Assembly (NCBI GenBank): GCA_003556605.1
Contig: PWQX01000066.1
Span: 1-47,770, forward strand
Source of the DNA: Spirochaetaceae bacterium
Lineage (GTDB): Bacteria > Spirochaetota > Spirochaetia > DSM-27196 > SLAA01
Reading direction: 5' to 3'
DNA: 47,770 bases
In this document: positions 9,599 to 20,601 of the stretch, one piece after another
Layout of the letters: each line of letters opens with the position of its first letter
Numbering within the stretch: the first letter of the stretch is position 1
Position numbers and translations under genes: made by a program
The notes under the pieces: model-generated
The model's database searches: none
Told to the model about the DNA's origin: nothing
The model's input: the letters and a program-made list of their open reading frames with translations, nothing else

Positions 9599-10300
9599 CT
9601 AGCTCCTCGCCTCGGCACGGTCACGTTGACGACGCACCAACGCGCCGGCGTCCTCTTTGCGACTGTACTTCAGCACTTCGCCGTGAAACGCCCAAACCTT
9701 CACACCGATCGTCCCGAAAGTGGTCTTTGCTTCGGCAAACCCGTAATCGATATTCGCGCGCAGCGTATGCAGCGGCACCCGCCCCTCGCGCTGGGTCTCA
9801 GTTCGCGACATCTCCGCTCCGCCCAATCGTCCCGACACTTTGATCTTGATGCCCTGCATCCCGGTTTTCATCGCACCGGCGACCCCCATCTTGAGCGTGC
9901 GCCGGAATGACGCCCGTGAGCTCAGCTGGCGGGCAACATTAAGCGCGATTAACTGCGCGTTGGTTTCCGGCCGCTTGATTTCCTTTATCTTGATCTGCAG
10001 CTTCTTCCCCGCAGCCTTCTGCAACTTCTGTCCGATCTTCTCGATATTGGCGCCCCGCGTTCCAATGATCACACCCGGGCGCGAAGTATTAATAACCAAG
10101 GTTATGCGCTGCGGATGCCGGACAATCTCGACCTCCGCGAGCTCAGCGTTACGAGTCTCGGGCAAAGTATCGAGCAACCGCCGCAGCTTCAAATCTTCAT
10201 GCAGCGTGTCGGCGTACTCGCGCGGATCGACATACCACTTCGAGCGCCAGGTCTTGTTAATCCCTAATCGAATACCAATCGGATTTACCTTTTGTCCCAC
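9599..10300 (-). CDS. rpsC: 30S ribosomal protein S3
   Basis: S3 lines the mRNA entry tunnel. [20 protein letters not shown] at the start, the KH-domain signature [20 protein letters not shown] and the C-terminal block [20 protein letters not shown] identify it. The 233-residue length is normal. It follows rplV with a single-base spacer. Confidence 0.98.
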   Translation of the reverse strand: MGQKVNPIGIRLGINKTWRSKWYVDPREYADTLHEDLKLRRLLDTLPETRNAELAEVEIVRHPQRITLVINTSRPGVIIGTRGANIEKIGQKLQKAAGKKLQIKIKEIKRPETNAQLIALNVARQLSSRASFRRTLKMGVAGAMKTGMQGIKIKVSGRLGGAEMSRTETQREGRVPLHTLRANIDYGFAEAKTTFGTIGVKVWAFHGEVLKYSRKEDAGALVRRQRDRAEARS

Positions 10301-10301
10301 G

Positions 10302-10673
10302 TTACTCCCCCGATCTCGCGATCTCGTCTACTACCGCAGTTATGTGGCTCATACGCTTATGCAGAATATCCGCACGCCCGCGCGCCCGCGGCCACATTCG
10401 TTTCATGCGCGGACCTTCGTTCACGAGAAGCTCGCGAACGTACAGCATGTCCTCGTCCATCTGCTTATTCTGGGCGAGCGCGTTCGCCGCTGCCGATTCA
10501 ATCACCTTCCGCAGAATCTTCGCACCCTTCTGCGGCGCATTCTCGAGCACGGCTACCACTTCGGTATAGCGCTTATTGCGCACCGTATCCGCAATTGGCC
10601 GGAGCTTGAACGGCGAGATCAAGATGTAGCGGGCGTGCGCACGGTAACCGGTCTGTGCTGCTGTCTTTGCCAT
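10302..10673 (-). CDS. rplV: 50S ribosomal protein L22
   Basis: L22 has a long loop lining the exit tunnel, where macrolide-resistance changes can arise. The segment [20 protein letters not shown] and the hairpin [20 protein letters not shown] are characteristic. Length is 123 residues. It sits between rpsS and rpsC. Confidence 0.98.
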   Translation of the reverse strand: MAKTAAQTGYRAHARYILISPFKLRPIADTVRNKRYTEVVAVLENAPQKGAKILRKVIESAAANALAQNKQMDEDMLYVRELLVNEGPRMKRMWPRARGRADILHKRMSHITAVVDEIARSGE

Positions 10674-10684
10674 GGTTTCCGCTC

Positions 10685-10969
10685 CTATCTCCGCTTACCG
10701 GCTTTCCTATCGGAGCCGGCGTGTCCGCGGAAGATGCGCGTAGGGGCAAACTCGCCCAACTTGTGCCCTACCAAATTCTCGGTGATGTAGACCGGAACCC
10801 AGGTCTTGCCGTTGTACACCGAGATCGTGAGCCCAACCATCTCCGGAATGATCGTCGAGCAGCGCGAAAAGGTCTTCACCATCTTACGATCACCGCTCTT
10901 ATTCATCTGCACGACCTTGGAGTAGAGACTCTTCTCGATGAACGGGCCTTTCTTAATTGATCTCGACAC
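10685..10969 (-). CDS. rpsS: 30S ribosomal protein S19
   Basis: S19 forms a head complex with S13. [40 protein letters not shown] and the C-terminal [17 protein letters not shown] are diagnostic; length is 94 residues. It lies 9 bases after rplB. Confidence 0.98.
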   Translation of the reverse strand: MSRSIKKGPFIEKSLYSKVVQMNKSGDRKMVKTFSRCSTIIPEMVGLTISVYNGKTWVPVYITENLVGHKLGEFAPTRIFRGHAGSDRKAGKRR

Positions 10970-10978
10970 AAGACGCTC

Positions 10979-11806
10979 CTATTTCTTCCTTCTCTTCACG
11001 ATGTGTTTGTCCGAGTACTTCCGCTTACGGCGGGTCCGATATCCTTTTGTCGGCTGACCCGTCGGCGACACCGGATGGCGGCCACCCGAAGTACGGCCCT
11101 CACCACCGCCGTGCGGGTGGTCAACCGGATTCATTACCACCCCACGCACCTTCGGCCGGCGTCCCAGCCAGCAAGCACGACCGGCTTTGCCGAGCGAGAT
11201 GTTCATATGATCTTCATTACCGACTGCTCCAACAGTCGCGCTGCAGCGCTTGAAAACCAAGCGCATCTCTCCCGACGGCAGTCGTACGGTCACATAGTCT
11301 TTCTCTTTGGCAACAACCGTTGCACGCGCCCCGGCCGATCGCGCCAGCTGCCCGCCTTTCCCGTGTTGGAGCTCAACGTTGTGCACCACGGTCCCCATCG
11401 GGATCCGATCCAGCGGCAACGAGTTACCGACCGTCGGCGGAGCATTCTCACCGCTCATAACCGTATCGTTCGGCTGCAAGCCTTTAGGCGCCAGAATGTA
11501 GCGCCGCTCCCCGTCACGGTACTGAATGAGCGCGATGTTGGCGCTGCGATTCGGATCGTAGGCAACGCCGACAACCTTTCCTTGAATACCGACCTTGTCA
11601 CGCCGAAAATCTATTTCGCGCAGCTTACGCTTGTGACGCCCCCCTTTTCGACGGACGCTGATTCTGCCTTGGCCGTCGCGGCCGGCGAGGAATCCGCTCC
11701 CCTTCGTCAGCCGTTTCTCCCCGCCCTCAAGCGTGACTTCTTCGAACGTCAGGCCGGTGCGAAAACGGGTTCCCGGCGTGCGTGGCCTGTACTTCTTGAC
11801 ACCCAC
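10979..11806 (-). CDS. rplB: 50S ribosomal protein L2
   Basis: L2 is a core large-subunit protein needed for peptidyl transferase activity and subunit joining. The motif [20 protein letters not shown] contains the conserved His implicated in peptide-bond formation, and the C-terminal Lys/Arg tail is typical. Length is 275 residues. Confidence 0.98.
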   Translation of the reverse strand: MGVKKYRPRTPGTRFRTGLTFEEVTLEGGEKRLTKGSGFLAGRDGQGRISVRRKGGRHKRKLREIDFRRDKVGIQGKVVGVAYDPNRSANIALIQYRDGERRYILAPKGLQPNDTVMSGENAPPTVGNSLPLDRIPMGTVVHNVELQHGKGGQLARSAGARATVVAKEKDYVTVRLPSGEMRLVFKRCSATVGAVGNEDHMNISLGKAGRACWLGRRPKVRGVVMNPVDHPHGGGEGRTSGGRHPVSPTGQPTKGYRTRRKRKYSDKHIVKRRKK

Positions 11807-11817
11807 AGCTTACTCCT

Positions 11818-12102
11818 TTACGCGCCCTCAAATACGTCGATGCTTTCACCCGGCGCCAACTTGACCACCGCTTTCTTCCAGGTCGCCGTCCGGCCGGCCT
11901 TGTATCGAACCCGCCGCGGTTTACTCTTCACAGTACTGACATTACACCGCACAGGTTTGACGTTAAAAAGATCCCGCACCGCTTCCATCACCTGGATCTT
12001 ATTCACGCGCGCATCGACCTGAAACACGTACTTATTCTCTTCGCGCAAAGCGTTCGTTTTCTCGCTTAAAACCGGTCGTATGATGATTTGGTCGGCTCTC
12101 AT
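11818..12102 (-). CDS. rplW: 50S ribosomal protein L23
   Basis: L23 is the exit-tunnel protein that docks trigger factor and SRP. I choose the ATG at 12102, giving 94 residues starting MRADQIIIRPVLSEKTNALR. The open frame continues up to 12240, but that part lies inside rplD. The motif YVFQVDARVNKIQVMEAVRD is typical. It lies 14 bases after rplD. Confidence 0.96.
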   Translation of the reverse strand: MRADQIIIRPVLSEKTNALREENKYVFQVDARVNKIQVMEAVRDLFNVKPVRCNVSTVKSKPRRVRYKAGRTATWKKAVVKLAPGESIDVFEGA

Positions 12103-12116
12103 CTCACCCAGCCCCT

Positions 12117-12749
12117 CTATTTCTTGTCTCCGCCGTACAGCTCGGCGAGCCTCTCCGCAGCCGATTTCATAAAGATTACCCGGTCTGCGTAGTACAACTC
12201 GTGCGCGCACAGCCGTTGATACGATAGGAACCGCAACCACGGGACGTTACGCGCAGCTCGCTTCACCATCGGATCATCGTCCTTCATTACCAGCACAGTG
12301 CGCTTCCCGCCGCTGATCGGGCTCAGAATCTTCACCAAATCCTTGGTTTTCCCGCTTTCGACGCCGAAATCCTCGACAACCGCCAAGGCCCCGTCGCGCG
12401 CTTTCATGCTGAGAATGGATTTCATTGCAACCCGTTTCATGACACGCGGAAGCTTATAGCCGTAGTCGCGGGGCTGCGGACCAAAGGCTACGCCGCCGCC
12501 GACCCAAATCGGCGACGAGCGCCGCCCGGCGCGTGCACGTCCGGTGCCTTTCTGCCGCCACGGCTTGCGCGTACTGCCCCGGACTTGACCCCGCGTCTTG
12601 GTAGCAGCAGTTCCCACTCGGGCGTTTGCCAGCTCGTTGCGAATAGCGTGATAAATCGAACCTTCGCTAACTTCTCTGCCAAACACGCTATCGTCCAGCA
12701 CAATGGTCTGCTTCGGCTGCCCATCCAACGAAAGCACTTGTGTTTCCAT
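12117..12749 (-). CDS. rplD: 50S ribosomal protein L4
   Basis: L4 lines the exit tunnel; in gamma-proteobacteria it also autoregulates the S10 operon, which cannot be assumed here. The tunnel-loop signature [20 protein letters not shown] followed by [13 protein letters not shown] is clear. Length is 210 residues. It lies 27 bases after rplC. Confidence 0.98.
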   Translation of the reverse strand: METQVLSLDGQPKQTIVLDDSVFGREVSEGSIYHAIRNELANARVGTAATKTRGQVRGSTRKPWRQKGTGRARAGRRSSPIWVGGGVAFGPQPRDYGYKLPRVMKRVAMKSILSMKARDGALAVVEDFGVESGKTKDLVKILSPISGGKRTVLVMKDDDPMVKRAARNVPWLRFLSYQRLCAHELYYADRVIFMKSAAERLAELYGGDKK

Positions 12750-12776
12750 ACTTCAACGCCCTTCTTTACTCCGCCG

Positions 12777-13397
12777 CTACTTCTTCTTCGCGCTTGTGAT
12801 CTCGAGATACCCGTCGCGACGCCCGGGCACCGCGCCCCTCACGAGCAACGCGTTACGCTCCGGATCAACGCGCATCACACGCAGATTCTGAACAGTGGAA
12901 CGCTCGCCACCCATGCGCCCGGCCATCTTGGTCCCTTTCTGTATCCGCGACGGCGTTGCCGCCATACCGGTAGCACCGGGGCCGCGCTTGAACTTGGATC
13001 CGTGAGTCTTCTGTCCGCCGCTGAAGCCATGGCGGCGCATCACGCCTTGATAGCCTTTCCCTTTAGTGATCCCCGCGATATCAACGAACGCCGTATTCTC
13101 AAAGGCCGATACTGTGAGGCTGTCACCAACGTTACACTCAAGCTCAAAGTCGCGGAACTCCCGAACGTAGCGTTTCGGCATAACACCTTCGGGGAATTGA
13201 CCGCGCCGCGGCCTTGTCACTCTCTTGGCTTTTGCGTCGAACGCACCGACGACAACCGCATCGTAGCCGTCTTGCCCGGCGGTGCGGTGTCCAACAATCA
13301 CGTTTGGTTCCACCTGTATAACGGTCACAGGAATGAGATCCCCGTCCTCATCGAACACTTGTGTCATACCGATCTTTTTTCCGATCAGCCCAATCAT
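12777..13397 (-). CDS. rplC: 50S ribosomal protein L3
   Basis: L3 is an early assembly protein near the peptidyl transferase centre. MIGLIGKKIGMTQVFDEDGD at the start and the central finger GFSGGQKTHGSKFKRGPGAT, followed by RIQKGTKMAGRMG, identify it. Length is 206 residues. A GAGGTGA ribosome-binding site precedes the ATG. It follows rpsJ with a 65-base spacer. Confidence 0.98.
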   Translation of the reverse strand: MIGLIGKKIGMTQVFDEDGDLIPVTVIQVEPNVIVGHRTAGQDGYDAVVVGAFDAKAKRVTRPRRGQFPEGVMPKRYVREFRDFELECNVGDSLTVSAFENTAFVDIAGITKGKGYQGVMRRHGFSGGQKTHGSKFKRGPGATGMAATPSRIQKGTKMAGRMGGERSTVQNLRVMRVDPERNALLVRGAVPGRRDGYLEITSAKKK

Positions 13398-13462
13398 TGT
13401 TTCACCTCAACTGCCACTCGAAACTGCCCGGGCAGGCTCACTCCGGACGCTACTACATGCTG

Positions 13463-13771
13463 CTACTGCTTGATCTCGACATCTACGCCCGCCGGCAACT
13501 CCAACTTCATCAAGGAGTCCATTACCGCGGAGCTCGGCTGAATGATGTCAATCAACCGCTTGTGCGTGCGCATCTCAAACTGTTCCCGCGCTTTCTTGTT
13601 CACGTGGGGTGAACGCAGCACGGTGAACTTGTTGATACGAGTCGGCAACGGAATCGGTCCCGACACCGTCGCGCCGGACTTATGAACCGTGTCAACAATA
13701 GCTCGAGCGCTTTGATCGATCAGCTCAACGTCGAATCCGCGTAGGCGCACTCGAATCTTGTTGCTTGCCAT
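13463..13771 (-). CDS. rpsJ: 30S ribosomal protein S10 (NusE)
   Basis: S10 belongs to the small-subunit head and, as NusE, pairs with NusG/NusB in antitermination. The ATG at 13771 has a perfect GGAGG five bases upstream and gives 102 residues starting [20 protein letters not shown]. An open frame extending to 13810 has no family support and runs into a hairpin. [20 protein letters not shown] is diagnostic. It is the first gene of the S10 block; the site before it is unusual because a terminator-like hairpin ends just at the Shine-Dalgarno sequence. Confidence 0.97.
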   Translation of the reverse strand: MASNKIRVRLRGFDVELIDQSARAIVDTVHKSGATVSGPIPLPTRINKFTVLRSPHVNKKAREQFEMRTHKRLIDIIQPSSAVMDSLMKLELPAGVDVEIKQ

Positions 13772-13780
13772 CTTTCCTCC

Positions 13781-13817
13781 AAAAAAGCGGAGCCTCGCCG
13801 AAATCGGCAAGGCCCGC
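13781..13817 (-). terminator. Intrinsic-terminator-like hairpin between tuf and rpsJ
   Basis: Read on the minus strand, GCGG plus GCCTTGCCG, an ATTT loop, then CGGCGAGGC, a bulged T and CCGC, is followed directly by six T. One pair is G-T; the rest are Watson-Crick. The rpsJ Shine-Dalgarno GGAGG begins immediately after the T run. This fits partial termination or attenuation after tuf, lowering transcription of the S10 block relative to EF-Tu. Strength cannot be judged without measurement. Confidence 0.8.
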
Positions 13818-13828
13818 CATTCCAGGTC

Positions 13829-15019
13829 TTAGTCAACGATATCGATGACCTGACCGCTGGCCACGGTCCGGCCACCTTCACGGATCGCGAAGCGCAACCC
13901 CTTCTCCATCGCAATCGGATGGATCAGCTCGGCTTCGATCTCGGTATTGTCTCCGGGCATCACCATCTCTTTACCCTCCGGCAAGGAAACGCTACCGGTG
14001 ATGTCGGTGGTCCGGAAATAGAACTGCGGACGATATCCGGTGAAGAACGGTGAATGCCGACCGCCCTCTTCCTTACTCAGGCAGTAGATTGTGCCTTTGA
14101 ACTTCATGTGAGGCGTGATCGAGCCCGGCTTTGCCAATACCTGACCGCGCTGCACTTCGTTCTTGTCGATACCGCGCAACAGCGCACCGATGTTATCGCC
14201 GGCCTCGCCTTGATCGAGCAGCTTGTTGAACATCTCTACACCGGTACAGGTCGTCTGCTGCGTTTCACGTATGCCCACGATCTCGACCTTGTCGTTTACC
14301 TTCAAGACACCGCGCTCGATTCTGCCGGTGACGACGGTCCCACGACCCTGGATCGAAAAGATATCTTCAATCGGCATCAGGAAGTCTTTATCGATAGCCC
14401 GGGCGGGTACCGGAAAGTATTCGTCCATGGCCTGCAGCAGCTCGACGACGCACTTTGTCTGCTCTTCATCGTCGGGATTCGTCATTGCGCCGTAGGCACT
14501 GCCGCGAACAACCGGAACTTCATCGCCGGGAAAATCGTAGGACGTCAGAATGTCGCGCATCTCTTCCTCAACGAGATCAATCAAGTCGGGATCATCGACT
14601 TGATCAGTCTTGTTGATAAACACGATCAGAGCCGGCACGTCGACCTGTCGAGCGAGCAGGATGTGCTCCTTCGTCTGCGACATCGGGCCGTCGGTAGCGG
14701 AAACCACGACTACCGCACCATCCATCTGCGCCGCGCCGGTGATCATGTTCTTGATATAGTCGGCGTGCCCAGGGCAGTCTACGTGCGCGTAATGCCGATT
14801 GACACTCTCGTACTCAACGTGTCGAGTATTGATTGTAATTCCGCGCGCCTTTTCTTCCGGTGCGTTGTCAATATCCTCAAACTTCATCACTTTCGAGCCG
14901 GTTGTCTTCGCCGACAGCATCGTGATGGCCGCCGTCAACGTCGTCTTTCCGTGGTCAACGTGACCGATCGTGCCGACGTTAATATGCGGTTTGCTTCTCT
15001 CAAATTTCGCCTTCGCCAT
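13829..15019 (-). CDS. tuf: Translation elongation factor Tu
   Basis: EF-Tu delivers aminoacyl-tRNA to the ribosome as a GTPase. The P-loop GHVDHGKT, the switch sequence [20 protein letters not shown] and the NKTD guanine motif (in place of the commoner NKCD) are visible, followed by [13 protein letters not shown] in domain 2. Length is 396 residues, standard. An AAGGAGGG site lies 5 bases upstream. It has its own strong promoter about 165 bases upstream and is followed by the terminator-like hairpin at 13781-13817. fusA, normally between rpsG and tuf, is missing from this locus. Confidence 0.98.
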   Translation of the reverse strand: MAKAKFERSKPHINVGTIGHVDHGKTTLTAAITMLSAKTTGSKVMKFEDIDNAPEEKARGITINTRHVEYESVNRHYAHVDCPGHADYIKNMITGAAQMDGAVVVVSATDGPMSQTKEHILLARQVDVPALIVFINKTDQVDDPDLIDLVEEEMRDILTSYDFPGDEVPVVRGSAYGAMTNPDDEEQTKCVVELLQAMDEYFPVPARAIDKDFLMPIEDIFSIQGRGTVVTGRIERGVLKVNDKVEIVGIRETQQTTCTGVEMFNKLLDQGEAGDNIGALLRGIDKNEVQRGQVLAKPGSITPHMKFKGTIYCLSKEEGGRHSPFFTGYRPQFYFRTTDITGSVSLPEGKEMVMPGDNTEIEAELIHPIAMEKGLRFAIREGGRTVASGQVIDIVD

Positions 15020-15371
15020 TACGCCCTCCTTGCGGTATCGTAATCACAGTAAATCAGAAGTTTAGGTTGCTACGGACTGCCCGTGCTACAACCTGTCGGC
15101 ACACGGACTAGTTGCGCCATGCCTTATATTCGTTGCCAGCAGTGATGCGGCATGCGAATCGCTGCAGCTGTGTGGAAGTGCGGAGTGTAATTGGGACGAG
15201 CCCTTTTGTCAAGAACTCGCGATAAGAGTGGACTACTCATCTCTGACTGCAAGCGTACTCGCAGTCGGCCACCTTATCACCCGTATTTCCTACAGCGACG
15301 ATACAGTCGGGATGATTGGTTTGGCGTCACGTTATCGAGCCGGCAACGCTAAGGCCCAAAGGCCGGAGACG
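15020..15371 (-). other. Intergenic region rpsG-tuf with tuf leader
   Basis: This 352-base stretch has no convincing coding frame. It contains the tuf promoter (15184-15212), and the predicted tuf leader is about 155 bases long. Within the leader, CCGTG and CACGG arms enclose about 16 bases near 15090-15115, a possible stem. The part nearest rpsG has a short GGCC-TTTG-GGCC hairpin just after the stop codon but no T run, so I do not call it a terminator. No fusA remnant is visible. Confidence 0.6.
15184..15212 (-). promoter_or_regulatory. Sigma-70 type promoter for tuf
   Basis: On the minus strand, TTGACA (15207-15212), a 17-base spacer and TACACT (15184-15189). This is a near-consensus housekeeping promoter pointing at tuf, with predicted initiation near 15177. 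Confidence 0.85.
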
Positions 15372-15857
<486 letters not shown>

Positions 15858-15869
15858 CTAATGATGAAC

Positions 15870-16244
15870 TTAAGCTTTCGGGCGCTTTGTGCCGTACTTT
15901 GAGCGTGCTTTACGGCGGTCATCTACACCCAACGTGTCCTTCGCGCCGCGCACGATATGATATCGAACACCCGGCAAATCTTTCACTCGCCCGCCGCGCA
16001 GCAACACAACCGAGTGCTCTTGCAAGTTATGGCCGATACCCGGAATATAGGCAGTCGCTTCAATTCCGTTCGTCAACCTGACGCGCGCGACTTTCCGCAA
16101 AGCGGAGTTCGGCTTCTTCGGCGTAATCGTCATTACGCGAGTGCATACCCCACGCTTCTGCGGACAGGCCTGCAACGCAGGTGACTTCGTTTTCTTTATG
16201 ATTGTCTTGCGTCCGTTCCGGATTAATTGGTTAATTGTCGGCAT
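15870..16244 (-). CDS. rpsL: 30S ribosomal protein S12
   Basis: S12 is the decoding-centre protein. [35 protein letters not shown] and [20 protein letters not shown] are diagnostic; length is 124 residues. The Lys residues equivalent to E. coli K43 and K88 are present, so the gene carries no classical streptomycin-resistance change. The nearest Shine-Dalgarno (GAGGAG) lies about 15 bases before the ATG, rather far. It follows rpoC by 87 bases. Confidence 0.97.
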   Translation of the reverse strand: MPTINQLIRNGRKTIIKKTKSPALQACPQKRGVCTRVMTITPKKPNSALRKVARVRLTNGIEATAYIPGIGHNLQEHSVVLLRGGRVKDLPGVRYHIVRGAKDTLGVDDRRKARSKYGTKRPKA

Positions 16245-16331
16245 AACAGTAAACTACAACTCCTCGTTGTGCTTTTGAATGATCCTCTCCCTCTCAGTGA
16301 GCTCGTACTGTACCAATCGCCTCGGAAAAAG

Positions 16332-19300
16332 TCAAGCCTCGTAGACTTCGGCTTCTTCTCCCGTTTCATCCGGCTGCTGTTCGTTACGCTCGCGCTCGCG
16401 CTGCTCGACAATCTGCTGCATGTGCACGTCAAGGTCGTCGCGGTGCTCGTCGTACAAACGGATGTTGCGATAGGAACGTATGCCGGTGCCTGCCGGGATC
16501 AGATGCCCGATAATGACGTTTTCCTTCAACCCGCGGAGATTGTCGGATGAGCCCGAGATCGCAGCGTTTGTCAGGACACGCGTGGTCTCCTGGAACGACG
16601 CCGCCGAGATGAACGATTCAATATTCAACGATGCGCGCGTAATGCCGAGAAGCAGTGGCCGTCCCACCGCAGGCTGACCGCCTTCGTTCATCACTTTGCG
16701 GTTCACCGCGTGGAAGCGCGACTTGTCGATCTGCTGGCCGAAGATGAAGTTCGTATCTCCCACTTGCACAATTTCCACCTTGCGCATCATCTGACGAATG
16801 ATCACACCAATGTGCTTGTCATTGATATTCACGCCCTGCAGTCGGTACACTTCCTGCACCTCGTTCACGAGGAAGCGCTGTAAGGAGTTCTCACCGAGGA
16901 TCTGCAAGACCTCATGCGGGTCGCTGGTGCCTTCGCACAGCATATCACCGGCTTCAACCTCATCGCCTTCGCGTACAAGCAGGTGCTTGCCCATCGGGAC
17001 AAGATGCTTGTATTCAACGCCGTAGGAATCTACAACGACCACAACGCGCTTACCTTTCGTGATCGTCTTGAACTTAACCATCCCGCTGATCTGCGCCAGC
17101 ACTGCAGGGCTCTTGGGTTTGCGCGCCTCAAACAACTCGCCGACGCGCGGGAGACCACCGGTGATGTCGCTGGTCTTGGCGCTCTCACGGAGTAGTTTCG
17201 CAAGAGTGCTTCCCGGCCGCACCGTCTCGCCGTCCTCAACGTTCAGGTAAGCATTCCCCGGCAGGAAGTGAGTCGCGAGCTCACTGCCGTCCTTGGCCTG
17301 AATAACGATCCGGGGGTGCAAGCTTTCGAGCGTGAACTCGGTAATCTTCTTCTCGATCTTACCGGTGTCCTCGTTGATCTCTTCCTTCAATGTCGTGCCG
17401 TGAACGACGTCTTTCAACATCGCTACACCCTCAACTTCGGAGATGATCGGCTCGCTGAACGGATCAAACGTTGCGAGCGATTCCTCCGGGGCGACAATCG
17501 CATCTTCGGTCACTACGAGCTGCGCACCGGCGCGAACCTCAACCTTTTGCTCCTGCGTAACCAGAAACACCGAGCGGTCACGAACTACCGCGTAGGCGTT
17601 GTCTTCAGCTCGCATCTCCTCGTCGCCGCGCTTCAACACCAGCGTTCCCTTGTTTACCGTCTCGCCGTCTTTGACTCGAATACGCTCGCCCTTCTCGGCA
17701 TCAACCCGCTGCAGTACACGGGCAACGTGAATCCTACCTTTGCGCGTGAAGAGCTTCGTCCCGTCGGGCAGGTCAACGGTGTGCCCGCCGATCCCGCGCA
17801 CAACGACCGGATAGCGCAGGCAGATGCGGTTCTCCTCCGACCCACGTGTCGCGGCGCCGCCGATGTGAAAGGTGCGCATCGTAAGCTGCGTACCGGGTTG
17901 CCCAATCGACTGCGCGGCAATGATACCGACAGCCTCCCCAATATTCACTTGACGGTTGTTCGCCAGATTGCGCCCGTAGCATTTGCGACACACCCCGTAC
18001 TTCGCCTCGCAGGTCAGCACGGTCCTGATGCGCACGCGTTCTATCCCTGCCGCTTCGATCTGTGCAGCGGTTTCGTCGTCGATCTCTTGGTTCACGTCGA
18101 CGAGCAGCTCTGCGTTAATTGGGTGTTTCACCCGCTCGAGCGTGAAGCGCCCCTGGATACGGTCGGCAAGCCCTTCGACGATCTCCTCGCCGTCCTTCAG
18201 CGCACTCATCTCGATACCGTTGATAGTACCGCAATCGTCTTCATTCACAACTACATCTTGGGCAATATCCACCAAGCGCCGAGTGAGATATCCCGCGTCG
18301 GCAGTCTTCAGTGCAGTGTCGGCCAGCCCCTTACGGGCTCCGTTCGTCGAAATGAAGAACTCGATAACCGAGAGTCCTTCTTTGAAGTTAGAGCGGATCG
18401 GCAACTCGATAATGTCACCCGACGGCTTGGCCATTAAGCCGCGCATCCCGGCGAGCTGACGAATTTGACTGCGACTACCACGGGCGCCGGAGTTCGCCAT
18501 CATATACACCGGGTTGAAGCCGGCGCGGTCTGCTTTGAGCAACTTCATCATGTGGTCGGTGAGCTCTTCATTGGTCTTTGACCACGCCTCGACCACGCGG
18601 TTGTAGCGTTCTTCGTTGGTGATGTGCCCGTCGAGGTACTGGTTCTGAATCGACTCCGCCTGCTGTTCGGCCGCTTCAATCATCTTGACCTTTGCGTCCG
18701 GAACCAGCACGTCATCCACACCAATGGTAGCGCCAAACAAGGTTGCGTAACGAAACCCGAAGTCTTTAATGACGTCGAGCATCACCACCGTGGCGTGCGG
18801 ACCTATCTCGGAGTACACTTTGGCGATCAGCTTGCGAAGCTCCTTTTCGTCCATGGTGTGATTGACGTATTCAACCCCCGGCGGGAACGCCCGGTTCAAG
18901 AGTACGCGGCCCGCTGTGGTCTGCATCCAGCCGTCCTCGGTTTTCACCTCCACCAATGCGTTGTACTCGATACTGCCGAACTCACGCGCAAGCAATACTT
19001 CGTCTTTCGAGCTGAAACGCCGCCCTTCTCCCTTCGCGCCATGACGCCCGCGGGTGAGGTAGTTGATCCCGAGCACCATATCCTGCGAAGGAAAGACGAT
19101 CGGCTCGCCGTTCGCAGGGTTCAGCAAGTTCCGGGATGGAATCATGAGCGTCCAGCATTCAATCTGAGCCGCTTGCGTCAGCGGGACGTGTACCGCCATC
19201 TGGTCGCCGTCGAAATCGGCGTTGAACGCGTGGCACACCAACGGGTGCAGCTTGATAGCCTTACCGCCTACCAGGACCGGCTCAAACGCCTGAATCCCAA

Positions 19301-20564
19301 GCCGGTGCAGCGTCGGGGCGCGGTTCAGCATGACCGGGTGCTCCTGAACGACCTCGTCGAGAACCGCCCATACTTCGGGCGTTTCCTGCTCCACCAAGCT
19401 CTTTGCCTTCTTGATGTTGTACACCACGTCTTTCTCAACGAGCTTCTTCATGATGAACGGCTTGTACAGCTCGAGCGCCATCTTCGTAGGAAGCCCGCAC
19501 TGGTGCAGCTTTAACTCGGGTCCCACTACGATCACCGAGCGACCGGAGTAGTCCACGCGCTTACCGAGCAGGTTTTGCCGGAAGCGTCCCTGCTTGCCTT
19601 TCAGCATGTCCGAGAGGCTTTTCAAAGGACGATTGGAAGCGCCCTTGACAACGCGCTTCTTCTTTGAGTTGTCAAACAGCGCATCGACCGCCTCTTGCAG
19701 CATACGCTTTTCGTTACGAATGATGATGTCCGGGGCGTTGAGCGCCATGAGTCGTTTCAAACGGTTGTTGCGGTTGATAACGCGCCGGTACAGATCGTTG
19801 AGATCGCTCGTCGCGAATCTGCCGCCGTCAAGCTGCACCATTGGACGCAATTCCGGCGGGATTACCGGAATGACATCGAGAATCATCCATTCGGGCCGGT
19901 TATCGGAGTCGCGGAAGTTCTCGACAATCTCGATGCGCTTCAGAAGCCGCTTGTCGGCCTTAGCGCCCTTTGTAATCATCTCGGCGCGCAGCTCGGCCGA
20001 GAGCGTATCAAGGTCCAACCCTTCGAGCAGGGTCCTCACGGCCTCCGCGCCGATGCCTGCCGAGAACGCCATACCATAACGTTCTTTGGCTTCGGCATAT
20101 TCTTCTTCGGTGAGCAGGTCGAGCTTGTTGAGATCGGTGTCGCCCGGATCAATCACGATGTACTTCTCGTAATACAGCACCGACCGCAGCGCGGCAATCT
20201 TGAGGCCGATCAACAGGCCCATGCGCGACGGGACCGAGCGATAGTACCAAATATGCGATACCGGCGAGGCGAGCTCGATGTGTCCCATACGCTCGCGGCG
20301 AACCTTGAAGTGCGTGACCTCGACGCCACACCGGTCACAGATTACACCCTTGTACCGGATAGACTTAAACTTCCCGCAGTAGCACTCCCACTCTTTGGTG
20401 GTGCCGAAGATCCGCTCACAGAACAGACCGTCTTTTTCCGGCCGCAGAGTCCGGTAGTTAATGGTTTCGGGTTTTTTGACCTCGCCATAGCTCCACGCGC
20501 GAATCTGCTCCGGCGAGGCGAGCTGTATCGTAATACTGTCGAAGTCCTGTATTTCTCTTATCAA
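16332..20564 (-). CDS. rpoC: DNA-directed RNA polymerase beta' subunit
   Basis: The beta' subunit holds the catalytic Mg2+ of RNA polymerase. The zinc ribbon (Cys61, Cys63, Cys76, Cys79), the catalytic NADFDGD loop at residues 448-454 and the second zinc site ([13 protein letters not shown]) are intact. Length is 1410 residues, normal for spirochaetes. The start codon is TTG at 20564 with AGGGGG six bases upstream. The encoded start, (M)[19 protein letters not shown], matches known beta' N-termini, so TTG is very likely used. It follows rpoB by 37 bases. Confidence 0.98.
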   Translation of the reverse strand: MIREIQDFDSITIQLASPEQIRAWSYGEVKKPETINYRTLRPEKDGLFCERIFGTTKEWECYCGKFKSIRYKGVICDRCGVEVTHFKVRRERMGHIELASPVSHIWYYRSVPSRMGLLIGLKIAALRSVLYYEKYIVIDPGDTDLNKLDLLTEEEYAEAKERYGMAFSAGIGAEAVRTLLEGLDLDTLSAELRAEMITKGAKADKRLLKRIEIVENFRDSDNRPEWMILDVIPVIPPELRPMVQLDGGRFATSDLNDLYRRVINRNNRLKRLMALNAPDIIIRNEKRMLQEAVDALFDNSKKKRVVKGASNRPLKSLSDMLKGKQGRFRQNLLGKRVDYSGRSVIVVGPELKLHQCGLPTKMALELYKPFIMKKLVEKDVVYNIKKAKSLVEQETPEVWAVLDEVVQEHPVMLNRAPTLHRLGIQAFEPVLVGGKAIKLHPLVCHAFNADFDGDQMAVHVPLTQAAQIECWTLMIPSRNLLNPANGEPIVFPSQDMVLGINYLTRGRHGAKGEGRRFSSKDEVLLAREFGSIEYNALVEVKTEDGWMQTTAGRVLLNRAFPPGVEYVNHTMDEKELRKLIAKVYSEIGPHATVVMLDVIKDFGFRYATLFGATIGVDDVLVPDAKVKMIEAAEQQAESIQNQYLDGHITNEERYNRVVEAWSKTNEELTDHMMKLLKADRAGFNPVYMMANSGARGSRSQIRQLAGMRGLMAKPSGDIIELPIRSNFKEGLSVIEFFISTNGARKGLADTALKTADAGYLTRRLVDIAQDVVVNEDDCGTINGIEMSALKDGEEIVEGLADRIQGRFTLERVKHPINAELLVDVNQEIDDETAAQIEAAGIERVRIRTVLTCEAKYGVCRKCYGRNLANNRQVNIGEAVGIIAAQSIGQPGTQLTMRTFHIGGAATRGSEENRICLRYPVVVRGIGGHTVDLPDGTKLFTRKGRIHVARVLQRVDAEKGERIRVKDGETVNKGTLVLKRGDEEMRAEDNAYAVVRDRSVFLVTQEQKVEVRAGAQLVVTEDAIVAPEESLATFDPFSEPIISEVEGVAMLKDVVHGTTLKEEINEDTGKIEKKITEFTLESLHPRIVIQAKDGSELATHFLPGNAYLNVEDGETVRPGSTLAKLLRESAKTSDITGGLPRVGELFEARKPKSPAVLAQISGMVKFKTITKGKRVVVVVDSYGVEYKHLVPMGKHLLVREGDEVEAGDMLCEGTSDPHEVLQILGENSLQRFLVNEVQEVYRLQGVNINDKHIGVIIRQMMRKVEIVQVGDTNFIFGQQIDKSRFHAVNRKVMNEGGQPAVGRPLLLGITRASLNIESFISAASFQETTRVLTNAAISGSSDNLRGLKENVIIGHLIPAGTGIRSYRNIRLYDEHRDDLDVHMQQIVEQRERERNEQQPDETGEEAEVYEA

Positions 20565-20601
20565 TTTGGGCCCCCTGAAACGAACCGTCCGGAGTGTTCT
20601 C

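Noticed and set aside
13772-13810. An extended S10 N-terminus of 13 residues
   Set aside because: That part lies in the terminator-like hairpin and upstream of a perfect Shine-Dalgarno for the conserved start.
15020-15371. A remnant of fusA between rpsG and tuf
   Set aside because: Neither strand encodes any EF-G motif in this interval; the space is a promoter and leader.
17268-18437. A 389-codon open frame on the plus strand, antisense to rpoC
   Set aside because: It mirrors the codon pattern of rpoC, has no ribosome-binding site and no family-like motifs; high GC makes long antisense frames common.
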